In this document: in pieces, positions 32,722 through 42,152 of the stretch
Numbering within the stretch: the first letter of the stretch is position 1
How the letters are laid out: each line of letters opens with the position of its first letter
Assembly (NCBI GenBank): GCA_035518715.1
Contig: DATIXJ010000015.1
Span: forward strand, 87,142 to 151,141
From: DATIXJ01 sp035518715
Lineage (GTDB): Bacteria; Bacteroidota; Ignavibacteria; UBA10030; SZUA-254
Length of the DNA: 64,000 nucleotides
Direction of reading: 5' to 3'
Translations under genes and position numbers: made by a program
Notes under the pieces: model-generated
What the model was told of the DNA's origin: nothing
The model's database searches: none
What the model saw: the letters and a program-made list of their open reading frames with translations, nothing else

Positions 32722-33819
32722 TTACGCCAGCGCGTTTGCCAGGATCTTTTTCAGCGTTTCAACGAGATAATGATTTTCCTCATCGGTCCCAACCGAAATT
32801 CTCAGGCAGTGGGGAAGCCCAAATGCGCGCAGGGGTCGGATAATGATCCCTTCTTTGAGGAGTTCCTGATAAAGATAATTGACGTCCTCTTCCGACTCCC
32901 GCACAACCATCACAAAGTTGGCATCGGAGGGAACCGGCTCGAGATCCATACCCGCAAGAGCGGTCGTAAGGTATTCCATCCCGTGTGAATTTACCTCGAG
33001 CGATCGATGGAGAAACTCCTTGTCACGTAATGCGCCGATGCCCGCCGCCTGCGCGAGAGTACTTGGTTCAAATGGGAGCTTCACTTTGAGAAGGTTGCCG
33101 ATCAATTCCTCGTGTGCAAAACCATATCCGATCCGAATGCCTGCCAGACCGTAGACTTTGGAGAACGTCCGGAGTGTGATGACATTGTCGTACCGGTAAT
33201 GCATGGAATCGGGGTACGCAGGATTATCGCGTGCAAATTCGAAATACGCTTCATCGAGAATAATCAGGACCCGCTCCGGTACGGTTTTGTAGAAGGCATC
33301 GAACTCCTGCCGGGTGAAGATCGTTCCTGTAGGATTGTTCGGATTGGCAAGATAAATGATTTTCGTGTGATTCGTGATCTGCGAGCTCAGGGCGGGAAGA
33401 TCGTAATGCCAGTTACGGTAAGGGACGGTCTTGTATGCCACTCCGCGTGACCGTGCAAGCACCTGAAAGCCGATGAAAGCGGCTTCGGTCGTAAGGACCT
33501 CATCATCGTCGCAGAGGAAAGTCCTGATAATATTTGACATGATGCCTTCCGACCCGCTGCCGACGATGACATTTTCGATCTTCAGGTTGTAGATGGAGGC
33601 AAGGACACTGCGGAGATCGTACCCGCCGTTGGGGTAGCGGTGCAGATCGTCCATGCATCGCTTCATCTCATCGAGTGCGAGCTGCGATGTGCCGAGGGGA
33701 TTCTCATTCGATGCAAGCTTCACGACTTTTGTCAGTCCGAGCTCCCGCTTCACTTCCTCGATCGGTTTGCCCGCTTTGTACGGCTGCAACGATTCGATAT
33801 ATGGCGGTACGAGAGGCAT
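32722..33819 (-). CDS. HisC-family class I/II aminotransferase, probably aromatic (tyrosine) aminotransferase
   Basis: The 365-residue PLP enzyme has KLASNENPLG, YLANPNNPTG, the Schiff-base lysine in TFSKVYGLAGIRIGY and a late LRISVGT. By sequence it is of the histidinol-phosphate aminotransferase type, which is also known to transaminate phenylalanine and tyrosine. As first gene of the homogentisate operon and with no other his gene nearby, it probably makes 4-hydroxyphenylpyruvate from tyrosine. The ATG at 33819 has AGGA upstream; an earlier ATG at 33846 would lie at the predicted transcript start. Confidence 0.87.
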   Translation of the reverse strand: MPLVPPYIESLQPYKAGKPIEEVKRELGLTKVVKLASNENPLGTSQLALDEMKRCMDDLHRYPNGGYDLRSVLASIYNLKIENVIVGSGSEGIMSNIIRTFLCDDDEVLTTEAAFIGFQVLARSRGVAYKTVPYRNWHYDLPALSSQITNHTKIIYLANPNNPTGTIFTRQEFDAFYKTVPERVLIILDEAYFEFARDNPAYPDSMHYRYDNVITLRTFSKVYGLAGIRIGYGFAHEELIGNLLKVKLPFEPSTLAQAAGIGALRDKEFLHRSLEVNSHGMEYLTTALAGMDLEPVPSDANFVMVVRESEEDVNYLYQELLKEGIIIRPLRAFGLPHCLRISVGTDEENHYLVETLKKILANALA

Positions 33820-33852
33820 TTTTGATCCTGATATACTCTTCCGCATCGAGTG

Positions 33853-33881
33853 AAGATAGCAAACCGACCGGTGAAAATCAA
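33853..33881 (-). promoter_or_regulatory. Predicted promoter of the tyrosine-degradation operon
   Basis: On the minus strand TTGATT (33881-33876), 17 bp, TATCTT (33858-33853). The leader before the chosen start at 33819 would be about 25 bp. Confidence 0.55.
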
Positions 33882-33923
33882 TCAGTAACCCGGCTTCCAC
33901 GATTCGTCGAATGCTTCATCATC

Positions 33924-33952
33924 TTGTATCTGAAGTGCTTTTTTGTTACCAT
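33924..33952 (+). promoter_or_regulatory. Possible promoter of the large outer-membrane protein gene
   Basis: TTGTAT (33924-33929), 17 bp, TACCAT (33947-33952). The -10 box is weak and the leader would be about 70 bp. Confidence 0.3.
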
Positions 33953-34030
33953 GTCGATGAAAACTACCGACTTTCTCCAGGAGATTGATGTTCTAACATT
34001 ACACGTTCGTTCCCACGTTTCCTTTTCAGG

Positions 34031-37000
34031 ATGCGTTTCATCAATCTCATTACACAATCCGCCCGGATTCATATTTTTTTTCTCCTCGCACTTGGAAGTG
34101 CGTCTTCCTTTGGGCAAACGAGTGATTCCCTGTCCCTGGGAATGCTCCATCATGCCCGTTTTACCATTTCGACACAAAGTGATACGGCATTTCCGCTTCC
34201 GCAACGGTTCGTGATCAATGGAACGGAGAGTGTAAGGATTGACAGATCTCTTCTGCACCCATCAATCGATTATACGCTTGATACCCGGACCGGAATCCTC
34301 TCGGTTTTTTCGTCTTCGATCCGGACTCACTGCCCTGATACACTGCACCATACTCTCGACGTTATGTATCGCGCGCTTCCATTTGATTTCAAACCAGTGT
34401 ACCGGCTTCACGAAACGATTCTTCGGGTGGATACTGCAACCGGCGAACGGGAACATGTCGTGCAACCGGGGCACAGCTTCTCGGTGGATGATCTGTTCGG
34501 CTCGAACCTTCAGAAAAGCGGCAGCCTGGTACGGGGGTTTTCGGTCGGGACGAACCGGGACCTTTCACTCACGTCGGGGTTTCGCATGCAGATGTCGGGC
34601 AACCTGACCGATGATCTCCAGATCGTGGCTGCACTGACGGACGAAAATTCCCCCATCCAGCCCGAAGGAACGACGCAGACACTCCAAGAAGTGGACAAGG
34701 TCTTCATACAGCTTCGGGGGAATTCTGTGCGTGCGACGCTTGGAGATTTCGATCTCAATCTCGCCGGCAGCGAGTTTGGCACGCTCACGCGCAAGCTCGA
34801 GGGTGCGGAAGGATCATACCGCTTTCAGGGGAGCTCAGTTTCCAGCGAAATTCTTCTCACCGGCGCAGAGCCGCGGGGGAAGTATGCTTCGAACGAATTT
34901 CTCGGTCTCGACGGCGTGCAGGGACCGTACGAGCTGGTCGGTCAAAACAGTGAGCGCACCATTCTTGTGATTGCAGGGACGGAGCGGGTCTACGTGAACG
35001 GAGAATCGATGACGCGGGGAGAAGTCAATGATTATACCATCGACTACAGCAATGCTGAAATTACCTTCACCGCGAAACGACTGATTTCGAGAAGCTCGCG
35101 CATCACTATTGATTTCGAGTATACCGATCGCCAGTACAATCGCACGCTTCTGGCGGCGCAATCCCAGACGTCAATCGCAGGTACCAAGGCCTCGCTCACG
35201 GTAACTGCGGTACAGGAAAGCGACAATGAGAACTCGCCGATTGATGCGTCCTTGAGCAGCTCGGACCTCGATACGCTTCGCAATGCGGGAGACGATCAGC
35301 GAAAGGCGTCCCGTGACGGCGTGACGTTCGTCGGACCCGGGAAGGGTCAGTATCTTCTGGCGGGAGCGTTTCACGATTCTGCGGGAGGAAGAAATGTGAC
35401 CGTCCCAATCTACAAGTTCAATCCTGTCGATACGGCGAATGCGGTCTACTCGATCGTCTTCAGTTTCGTCGGCCCGGGAAACGGGTATTACCGGAGGATC
35501 ACGACTTTTGAGTACCAATTCGACAGTTTGCGCCAGGGAAGTTACGAGCCGATCCGCTATCTGCCGATGCCTCAATCACACTCGCTGGTTGATGTTCATC
35601 TCAAGGCGGCTCCGATCGACCATTTGCAGGTGACCGGCGAGTACAGCGCCTCGCAGTTCGATCCCAACAAGTTCTCTACTATCGGTGATGATGTTCACAA
35701 TGGAGGTGCGGCAAGCTTCGGCCTGCAGTATTCCTCTCCCGAAATGCGTGTCGGCGGTACGAACTTCGGCTCGCTCGATCTTGGATTGAAGGAACGATAC
35801 ATCAATCACCTCTTCGCGCCGCTCGGGCGTCTGGATGCTGTCGAGTTCAACCGTACATGGAATCTTCCGGATTCCATCGGGGAAGATCAGCTTCTCCACG
35901 AGGCCACTCTCACGTATCGTCCTGTCTCATCACTGATTCTCGGGAGTGATATCGGCAGAATTACGGAAGGGGATTACTCAACCTCGCGATACGCATTCAA
36001 CGGTCAGATTACGGATGGGAGTATCCAGGATGCAAATTGTCAGCTTGAAGATATCAACACGACGGATCCGGCAAACAACCTGCATGCTTCCTGGCTGCGA
36101 GAGAACGGCACGTTCCAGCATGGGCTCGGTGCTCTCCTTCCCAGGATTCGGTACTCACATGAACTTCTTCTGAATCATTCGGCTTCGGAGGATTCTCTTC
36201 AGCAGGGGTCATATCAGTTCAATGAACTGATTCCCGGCCTGATGATTGGCAGCATGGGCGGTGCGTCCTTCAGCGCGGATGTCGGCTGGGAATGGGACGA
36301 CTCGCTGGCGTTCCAGTCGTTACTTCGCGCATCACACACATTCCTGCAGCAATACAGCGGGCGGTTGCAGGGAAGCGAATCATTCACGATAACGCTCGAC
36401 CTCACGCTTCAGAAGAGGACGTTCACCGAATCGTTCAGGGCGCGGAACAATGACGACGTCAATGCTCTTCTTCTCCGCTCTCAAACGCATTTTGCTCCGA
36501 TCAGTTCGGGAATTGAAACCGATCTCTTTTATGAGGCGGGAACGGAACGAACCCAGAAACTCGAGCGTGTGTTTCAACAGGTTCCGACGGGTACGGGGAA
36601 TTATGTCTATCTCGGTGATGTCAACGGCAATCATATTGTCGATCCTGATGATTTCCAACTGAGCCGATTCGACGGCGACTATGTTCTCGTGACGGTTCCT
36701 ACAGATGATCTTATTCCCGTTATCGATGTAAAAACGAGCGCGCGCCTTCGGCTCACACCGTCGAGAATGTTCGATGCATCCTCCTTGTCAGGGCGGCTGC
36801 TATCGGCATTCTCCTCGGAGTCCTATTTCCGGGTGGACGAGAAGAACACCGATCCGGATACGAAGGAGATCTACCTCCTTCATTTCAGCAATTTCCTGAA
36901 CGATCAGACGACGCTGTCCGGAGAAAATATTTTCATACAGGATTTGTATGTGCTGGAGAATCATCCGGAATTCAACCTCCGGTTTCGCTTCAATCAGCAA

Positions 37001-37555
37001 AAGGGGCTGACGGCATTTGCGACAAACACTGAACGGACATACGGCAGGGAGCAGTCGTTCCGGCTAAGGTGGCAATTCATGAAGGAATTGTCGAATCAGA
37101 TCGATTACGCTGCGACGATCAATAATCTGGTGTCGAATGAACCCAGCGATCGAGTTCGAAATATCACTTCCAACAATCTCCAGTGGAGCTGGACGTATCG
37201 TCCTCAGCAGGATATCGAAGTGGTTTTTGGATTTGGCGTCGGGAGGGCGATCAATTTTGACACGACGAACGTGAGGTTGAACAATCAGACGATTCGTTTG
37301 ACATACGGGATGGCGGGAACGGGGCAGGTGGCGGCGGAATTCACAAGAGAGGAGGCGATATTCAATTCGAATCCGACGTTTGTGCCGTTCGAACTGACAA
37401 ACGGCTGGTCGGACGGCAAGTCTTGGGTCTGGCGCGTCAGCTGGAATCACCAGATCACGCGACTCTTGCAGGCGACAGCCCAGTACGACGGTCGGAGTGA
37501 AGGCGGCGGCACGCCAGTTCATACGGCACGGGCTGAAGTTAGAGCAATGTTCTAA
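34031..37555 (+). CDS. Large FCB-type outer-membrane/surface protein, function unknown
   Basis: The 1174-residue protein has a signal peptide ending near SFGQ. Residues about 160-370 hold a block I associate with large barrel proteins of FCB-group bacteria: RGFSVGTNRDLSLTSGF, LQIVAALTDENSPIQPEG, LQEVDKVFIQLRG, LGDFDLNL, then QGPYELVG, VIAGTERVYVNG, NDYTIDYSNAEITFT and SRITIDFEY. This block recalls the N-terminal repeats of SprA, the T9SS translocon, but the protein is only about half that size. An EF-hand/dockerin-like loop (DVNGNHIVDPDDF, near 863-875) may bind calcium. The rest is beta-rich and it ends in MF. It has no close partner gene. Confidence 0.7.
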   Translation: MRFINLITQSARIHIFFLLALGSASSFGQTSDSLSLGMLHHARFTISTQSDTAFPLPQRFVINGTESVRIDRSLLHPSIDYTLDTRTGILSVFSSSIRTHCPDTLHHTLDVMYRALPFDFKPVYRLHETILRVDTATGEREHVVQPGHSFSVDDLFGSNLQKSGSLVRGFSVGTNRDLSLTSGFRMQMSGNLTDDLQIVAALTDENSPIQPEGTTQTLQEVDKVFIQLRGNSVRATLGDFDLNLAGSEFGTLTRKLEGAEGSYRFQGSSVSSEILLTGAEPRGKYASNEFLGLDGVQGPYELVGQNSERTILVIAGTERVYVNGESMTRGEVNDYTIDYSNAEITFTAKRLISRSSRITIDFEYTDRQYNRTLLAAQSQTSIAGTKASLTVTAVQESDNENSPIDASLSSSDLDTLRNAGDDQRKASRDGVTFVGPGKGQYLLAGAFHDSAGGRNVTVPIYKFNPVDTANAVYSIVFSFVGPGNGYYRRITTFEYQFDSLRQGSYEPIRYLPMPQSHSLVDVHLKAAPIDHLQVTGEYSASQFDPNKFSTIGDDVHNGGAASFGLQYSSPEMRVGGTNFGSLDLGLKERYINHLFAPLGRLDAVEFNRTWNLPDSIGEDQLLHEATLTYRPVSSLILGSDIGRITEGDYSTSRYAFNGQITDGSIQDANCQLEDINTTDPANNLHASWLRENGTFQHGLGALLPRIRYSHELLLNHSASEDSLQQGSYQFNELIPGLMIGSMGGASFSADVGWEWDDSLAFQSLLRASHTFLQQYSGRLQGSESFTITLDLTLQKRTFTESFRARNNDDVNALLLRSQTHFAPISSGIETDLFYEAGTERTQKLERVFQQVPTGTGNYVYLGDVNGNHIVDPDDFQLSRFDGDYVLVTVPTDDLIPVIDVKTSARLRLTPSRMFDASSLSGRLLSAFSSESYFRVDEKNTDPDTKEIYLLHFSNFLNDQTTLSGENIFIQDLYVLENHPEFNLRFRFNQQKGLTAFATNTERTYGREQSFRLRWQFMKELSNQIDYAATINNLVSNEPSDRVRNITSNNLQWSWTYRPQQDIEVVFGFGVGRAINFDTTNVRLNNQTIRLTYGMAGTGQVAAEFTREEAIFNSNPTFVPFELTNGWSDGKSWVWRVSWNHQITRLLQATAQYDGRSEGGGTPVHTARAEVRAMF

Positions 37556-37910
37556 AATTTTGCTTTGAGCGGTTTCATTCCTCTGTCTTCGTGAAAATTC
37601 TCGCGGGCGTGTTTCACATTGTTTCACAAATGATTTATGTGTGAGAGCATCTGCATGCGTCCGCGCGCACGAAAAAAATTTATCGCGGTGATTTTTATCT
37701 TGCTTTTCAAAATGAAACTCCTTATAATACTCCGCGCAATTTTTCTTTCACGCTCTCAGCACGCAATTGTTCTCCAACCTGCACTTACCACAACTGTAAA
37801 GGGATACGAATCGGGAGAAGGCATCACAGGAGTTTCCGCAAGAACAGTCTTTTGCTTATTTCAAATGTTGATTCATCTGATGAGTATCTTGAGACCACAA
37901 TTTTCCGATT
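37556..37910 (+). other. 355-bp interval without a confident gene, containing a strong promoter
   Basis: No convincing coding region is present; a 93-codon frame in it has lysine-, arginine- and hydrophobic-rich content and no ribosome site. TTTCAC occurs twice near 37610-37625. The only clear signal is the promoter at 37700-37728, which would give ogt a leader of about 175 bases. Confidence 0.5.
37700..37728 (+). promoter_or_regulatory. Strong predicted promoter upstream of ogt
   Basis: TTGCTT (37700-37705), 17 bp, and a perfect TATAAT (37723-37728). The expected start near 37735 leaves an unusually long leader before 37911. Confidence 0.6.
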
Positions 37911-38531
37911 ATGTTTGAACCTGTTGCAACACTGGATACTGCAAGGGTTGCAAGCGCGATAAAACGGAGGCAGAAAACCGACGGGATGAAGGGCGGCAGC
38001 GGCGATTCGGAGGATGTGAAGGTCACAAAGGTCTATTGTACATCATTCGATTCGCGCATCGGAAGAATTTATGTCGCATCGACAGACCGTGGCGTCTGCA
38101 AAGTAAGCGTTCCTCGTGAAGCACGGAGAGATTTTTTCGACTGGCTGAAGCAGCGGTTCGATGTCGACGCGATAACGGACAATCGGGCACGCAACAAGGA
38201 AGTGATTGACCAGCTGGGGCGGTATTTCAATGGAACGCTGGCGAAATTTACGTGCCCTGTTGATCTTATCGGGACCCCGTTTCAGATTCGCGTTTGGAAG
38301 GAATTGCTGAAAATTCCTTACGGCACGACGATTACGTACCGCTATCTGGCAAAACGGGTTTGTGCACCCAGTGCCTCGCAGGCAGTGGGAAGAGCCAACG
38401 GCGCCAATCCTCTGCCCATCATTGTTCCGTGTCACCGCGTCCTTGGATCGGACGGTTCACTCGTCGGCTATTCCTGCGGTATCAAGACCAAGGAATTTCT
38501 CCTGCGGCTTGAAGGAGCAATCCTCGTTTAA
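37911..38531 (+). CDS. ogt: Methylated-DNA-protein-cysteine methyltransferase
   Basis: The 206-residue DNA repair protein removes the methyl group from O6-methylguanine in a suicide reaction. The active-site motif is IVPCHRVLG, and the helix-turn-helix region GTTITYRYLAKRV and AVGRANGANPLP are conserved. About 40 extra N-terminal residues precede the Ada/Ogt-type core; an in-frame ATG at 37986 would remove 25 of them. Neither start has a good ribosome site. It is followed after 132 bp by the uvrD/pcrA helicase. Confidence 0.92.
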   Translation: MFEPVATLDTARVASAIKRRQKTDGMKGGSGDSEDVKVTKVYCTSFDSRIGRIYVASTDRGVCKVSVPREARRDFFDWLKQRFDVDAITDNRARNKEVIDQLGRYFNGTLAKFTCPVDLIGTPFQIRVWKELLKIPYGTTITYRYLAKRVCAPSASQAVGRANGANPLPIIVPCHRVLGSDGSLVGYSCGIKTKEFLLRLEGAILV

Positions 38532-38608
38532 CCGGCAGGCGTAAAGAGCACAAATGCATCCCCCCGGAGTCGAGGGAGTCGTTGTGCCGCGCGCAGAAGA
38601 AATTTCCT

Positions 38609-38637
38609 TTGGAGGTCTTGGAATTTTTTCCTACAAT
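38609..38637 (+). promoter_or_regulatory. Predicted promoter of the helicase gene
   Basis: TTGGAG (38609-38614), 17 bp, TACAAT (38632-38637). It places the transcript start near 38644 and so rules out an in-frame TTG at 38637 as the start codon. Confidence 0.5.
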
Positions 38638-38663
38638 TGTCACGGATACGTTTTCCATCGCCG

Positions 38664-40877
38664 ATGACATTCCACCACGAAGTAAACTCCCAGCAGCAGG
38701 AAGCAATTCGCACCGTCGAAGGCCCCGTCATGGTTGTCGCCGGCCCCGGCAGCGGCAAAACCCGGGTCCTGACTTTTCGGATCGCGTACCTTATCCAGAT
38801 CGGTGTTCCGGCCTACCAGATTCTTGCACTTACGTTTACCAATAAAGCCGCCAGTGAGATGCGGAACCGCATCGTCGGGCTCGTTGGCGAGAAGAGCCGG
38901 CAGCTTTGGATGGGTACGTTTCATTCCATTCTCGCCCGTATTCTCCGCGTGGAGGGGAAATCGCTCGGCTACGACAGCAATTTTTCCATCTACGACACTG
39001 CAGACACTCTCGGTGTCATTAAACAGATCATGCACGAGTCGGGTATTTCGGCGCAGCAGTACAACCCTCAGGCGATCCGCTCGCGCATCAGCTCTGCCAA
39101 GAATCAGTTTCTTCTCCCGGAAGAATTCGCCAGGCGGGCGGTGGACCTCTTTGAAGAAAAGAGTGCGCGAATCTACTCGGAATATGAGAAGCGGCTGAGA
39201 GGAAACAACGCTCTCGATTTCGATGACCTCCTGATCAAGCCGATCGATCTCTTCCATCATCATAAATCGATACTCCAGAAATATCAGGACCGTTTTCGCT
39301 TCATCCTGATTGACGAGTATCAGGATACGAACCACGCTCAGTATGTACTGATCAAGCTTCTTGCCGACCGCTACCGCAATATCTGTGTCGTGGGTGATGA
39401 TGCCCAGAGCATCTACGCATTCCGCGGAGCTGATATCCGGAATATTCTGGATTTTCAGCACGATTACCCCGACGCTAAAGTCATTCGTCTCGAACAGAAT
39501 TACCGCTCGACCAAGACGATTCTGGCCGCCGCCGACCAGGTCATCAAACATAATGTCGACCAGCTTTCCAAGAATCTCTGGACGGAAAACAGTGATGGCG
39601 ACAAGATCACGCTCCTTGTCTGCCAGGACGATCGCGATGAAGGGGCGACCATCGTCAGCAGGATCTACCGTGAGTCGCTAAACCGGAAGCTCGACCTGAA
39701 GGATTTCGCCGTTATGTACCGGACAAACGCACAATCGCGGGCGCTCGAAGATGCTTTTATGCAGCAGAGCGTGAGGTATGTGATCGTCGGCGGGGTGCGA
39801 TTCTACGAGCGGAAAGAAATCAAGGACGTCATGGCGTACCTGCGATTGCTGGTGAACCCGCACGATGATGAGAGTTTTCTGCGGATCATTAATGTTCCGG
39901 GGAGAGGGCTGGGGAATGTGGCTGTCCAGCGTGTGCGATCATTTGCCGCGCATCATTCCATACCGTTGGTGCAAGCCTGTCGTCGTGCCGAAGAGATTAC
40001 GACACTCCTTCCGAAGGCAAAAAAAGGCCTCCGCCTTCTTGCCGACCTCCTTGACAAATATTCCCACATGATGAAAGAAATGTCGGCGAGTGAGGTTTCG
40101 CGCGCGTTCGTCGACGAAATCGGGATCCTGCGATTGTTCAAGGAAGAAGGGACTCCCGAATCGATGGCGCGCTGGGAAAACGTGCAGGAACTTCTTACCG
40201 CGATCACGGAATTCTGCATACAGCAGCCCGAAGCAACACTGGCAGCGTTCCTGCAGGATCAGGCGCTGCTCTCCGATACCGATCAGTGGGATGACAAACA
40301 TAACGCCGTTACGTTGATGACGCTTCACAGCGCCAAAGGGCTTGAGTTCCCGGTGGTTTTTATTGCGGGCCTGGAGGAAGGGTTGCTTCCGTTCTCCAAT
40401 TCATCGCAGCTTGATGCCAAACAGCTCGAAGAGGAACGCCGGCTCTATTATGTGGGACTCACACGCGCCATGCAAAAGCTTTACTTGAGCTATGCCCGTG
40501 TGCGCTTCCGGTTTTCTGAACTTTCGTACCAGTCTCCGTCGCGTTTCATCGATGAGATCGACCAGGAGCTCTTGGAATCGACAGGTCAAGCCCTGCAGGC
40601 TGCTTCGACGGAGCGCTGGTCGTTCCCGGCGGTACAATCCCGGCATCGGAAGAAAATCACCGACAGCGATGCACAGTATCATACCGATGTCGCCCCGGAC
40701 TATGATCACGATCAGGATGAACTGAAACCAGGGACTATGGTGGTCCATGAAATTTTTGGACGGGGAAAGGTTTTGCAGGTTACCGGAAGCGGTGATGCAC
40801 TCAAGGCGGTTGTTGAATTTTCCTCTGCCGGAAAGAAAAATCTCCTTCTGAAATATGCGCGGCTGAGGCTCCTATGA
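38664..40877 (+). CDS. pcrA: UvrD/PcrA-family 3'-5' DNA helicase
   Basis: This 737-residue superfamily 1 helicase has Walker A AGPGSGKTR, TFTNKAASEM (motif Ia), LIDEYQDTNHAQ (motif II), VGDDAQSIYAFRGA (motif III), LEQNYRST (motif IV), TLMTLHSAKGLEFPVVFIAG (motif V) and EERRLYYVGLTRA (motif VI). It unwinds DNA in repair and removes recombinase from DNA. The C-terminal 120 residues include the GTMVVHEIFGRGKV motif found in PcrA, which contacts RNA polymerase. The ATG at 38664 lacks a good ribosome site. Its stop overlaps the next start (ATGA). Confidence 0.95.
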   Translation: MTFHHEVNSQQQEAIRTVEGPVMVVAGPGSGKTRVLTFRIAYLIQIGVPAYQILALTFTNKAASEMRNRIVGLVGEKSRQLWMGTFHSILARILRVEGKSLGYDSNFSIYDTADTLGVIKQIMHESGISAQQYNPQAIRSRISSAKNQFLLPEEFARRAVDLFEEKSARIYSEYEKRLRGNNALDFDDLLIKPIDLFHHHKSILQKYQDRFRFILIDEYQDTNHAQYVLIKLLADRYRNICVVGDDAQSIYAFRGADIRNILDFQHDYPDAKVIRLEQNYRSTKTILAAADQVIKHNVDQLSKNLWTENSDGDKITLLVCQDDRDEGATIVSRIYRESLNRKLDLKDFAVMYRTNAQSRALEDAFMQQSVRYVIVGGVRFYERKEIKDVMAYLRLLVNPHDDESFLRIINVPGRGLGNVAVQRVRSFAAHHSIPLVQACRRAEEITTLLPKAKKGLRLLADLLDKYSHMMKEMSASEVSRAFVDEIGILRLFKEEGTPESMARWENVQELLTAITEFCIQQPEATLAAFLQDQALLSDTDQWDDKHNAVTLMTLHSAKGLEFPVVFIAGLEEGLLPFSNSSQLDAKQLEEERRLYYVGLTRAMQKLYLSYARVRFRFSELSYQSPSRFIDEIDQELLESTGQALQAASTERWSFPAVQSRHRKKITDSDAQYHTDVAPDYDHDQDELKPGTMVVHEIFGRGKVLQVTGSGDALKAVVEFSSAGKKNLLLKYARLRLL

Positions 40878-41737
40878 TCAGGCGGATTGGCCGGACGATA
40901 AGATACTACGGGATCGGTATACATCGCAGAATGAGCGAAGAAAATGTCCTCTTTCTCGCTTCGGGAATCGCGTTCAATTGTCTTCTCTGCCTGCTTCCCC
41001 TGTTGCTCCTGCTCACCTCGCTTGTCGGCATGTTCCTTTCATCTCCACGCTTTCCCGCACAGAAGGTGGACGAGGTTCTCAACGCGATTTTTCCCCTCCA
41101 GCCGTATGCCCAGCAGATCAAGGCCTCGATCAAAGACATGCTCGAGGATATCGTCCGCTATAAACGGACCTTCGAAATCTCCGGTATCGGCGTTCTCATC
41201 TGGACGGCCGCTTCGCTCTTCAGCTCCGTACGGACCGTCGTCAACAAGATCTACCGCTGCAGACCGACGAAAATGATGGTCCTCAACATCCTCGAAAATA
41301 TCCTGCTGGTCGTCGGGCTGGGCATACTCTTTCTGGTTGCGAATGCCTTTACCTGGGTGCTTCTTCTGACCGACTCCCTCATAAAACAAATTCCGGGTCT
41401 GGATTTCATCAACCTGAACGTGTCGACGAAGACCTTTCAGTCCATCACCTCTTTTCTTGCCGTCTTCATCATGTTTTATGGGATCAACAGATTCGTGCCG
41501 GAAGGGAAGATCGAGCCGAGAATCGCGCTTGCCGCATCGGTGACATCAGCATCATTGTGGTGGATAGCAGGGAAAGCGTTCGGATGGTACCTGACAGCTT
41601 TTCATTCGTACAGCAAAGTCTATGGGACGTACGCATTCCTCCTTGTCTTTCTTGTCTGGATGTATTATTCGTCAGTCGTTTTTGTGGTGGGCGTGGTGGT
41701 CGGACAGCTTCGGCGGGAACGACCTGTACCGCCGTAG
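40874..41737 (+). CDS. YihY/virulence factor BrkB family membrane protein
   Basis: The 287-residue inner-membrane protein has about six transmembrane helices, starting with SGIAFNCLLCLLPLLLLLTS, and contains the family sequences YGINRFVPEGKIEPRIA and SKVYGTYAFLLVFLVWMYYSS. It was once called RNase BN, which is not correct for the family; the function is unknown and possibly transport or lipid related. It overlaps the helicase gene by 4 bp, suggesting translational coupling, though no functional link is obvious. Confidence 0.85.
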   Translation: MIRRIGRTIRYYGIGIHRRMSEENVLFLASGIAFNCLLCLLPLLLLLTSLVGMFLSSPRFPAQKVDEVLNAIFPLQPYAQQIKASIKDMLEDIVRYKRTFEISGIGVLIWTAASLFSSVRTVVNKIYRCRPTKMMVLNILENILLVVGLGILFLVANAFTWVLLLTDSLIKQIPGLDFINLNVSTKTFQSITSFLAVFIMFYGINRFVPEGKIEPRIALAASVTSASLWWIAGKAFGWYLTAFHSYSKVYGTYAFLLVFLVWMYYSSVVFVVGVVVGQLRRERPVPP

Positions 41738-41809
41738 CTTCATCTTGCTTATCACCGCGATCGTGAGTAGATTGAATGGGGAGAGATGTTCATTGACGCC
41801 GAGGTGCTT

Positions 41810-42043
41810 ATGGAGAATTTTGTAGTCGTAGCAACGTATTCCAGCCAGCTTGAAGCGGAGATTGCGCAAGCAGCTCTTGCCGAAGCCGAAATCGAGTCCT
41901 TCCTCAAATTTGACGACACCGGCGGCATGCTCCCACCTCTCCAGCTTGCGGCAGGAGTAAAACTCCTCGTCGAAAAAGCGGACGAACCCGACGCCCGCAC
42001 GATCCTGAGCGATCAAACGGGTAACGAGACCGGTCTGCAATAA
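41810..42043 (+). CDS. DUF2007 domain protein
   Basis: The 77-residue protein starts at the ATG at 41810 (GAGG five bases upstream) with MENFVVVATYSSQLEAEIAQAAL, the usual DUF2007 beginning. An in-frame ATG at 41786 would add eight residues. DUF2007 is a small ferredoxin-like fold, often labelled a putative signal-transducing protein, that is related to the ligand-binding part of PII-like modules. The second half, LQLAAGVKLLVEKADEPDARTIL, is typical. It has no informative neighbours. Confidence 0.7.
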   Translation: MENFVVVATYSSQLEAEIAQAALAEAEIESFLKFDDTGGMLPPLQLAAGVKLLVEKADEPDARTILSDQTGNETGLQ

Positions 42044-42093
42044 TTCGCCCGGTCGTCATTGGTGTCCCAGTCCTCCGTGCGGGTCTTTTTCTC

Positions 42094-42122
42094 TTGACTC
42101 TCTCATTGACTTTCCCTAAGTT
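42094..42122 (+). promoter_or_regulatory. Predicted promoter of the amino-acid permease
   Basis: TTGACT (42094-42099), 17 bp, TAAGTT (42117-42122), with a leader of about 25 bp. Confidence 0.4.
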
Positions 42123-42152
42123 TCCGGTTCCAATTATGAATCCAATGACAAT

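Noticed and set aside
32722..33819. Aminotransferase as histidine-biosynthesis HisC
   Set aside because: The sequence alone would allow it, but there is no other his gene here and it leads an operon of tyrosine-degradation enzymes.
37637..37918. 93-codon frame before ogt
   Set aside because: It spans the strong promoter, has no ribosome site and looks like random hydrophobic and basic sequence.
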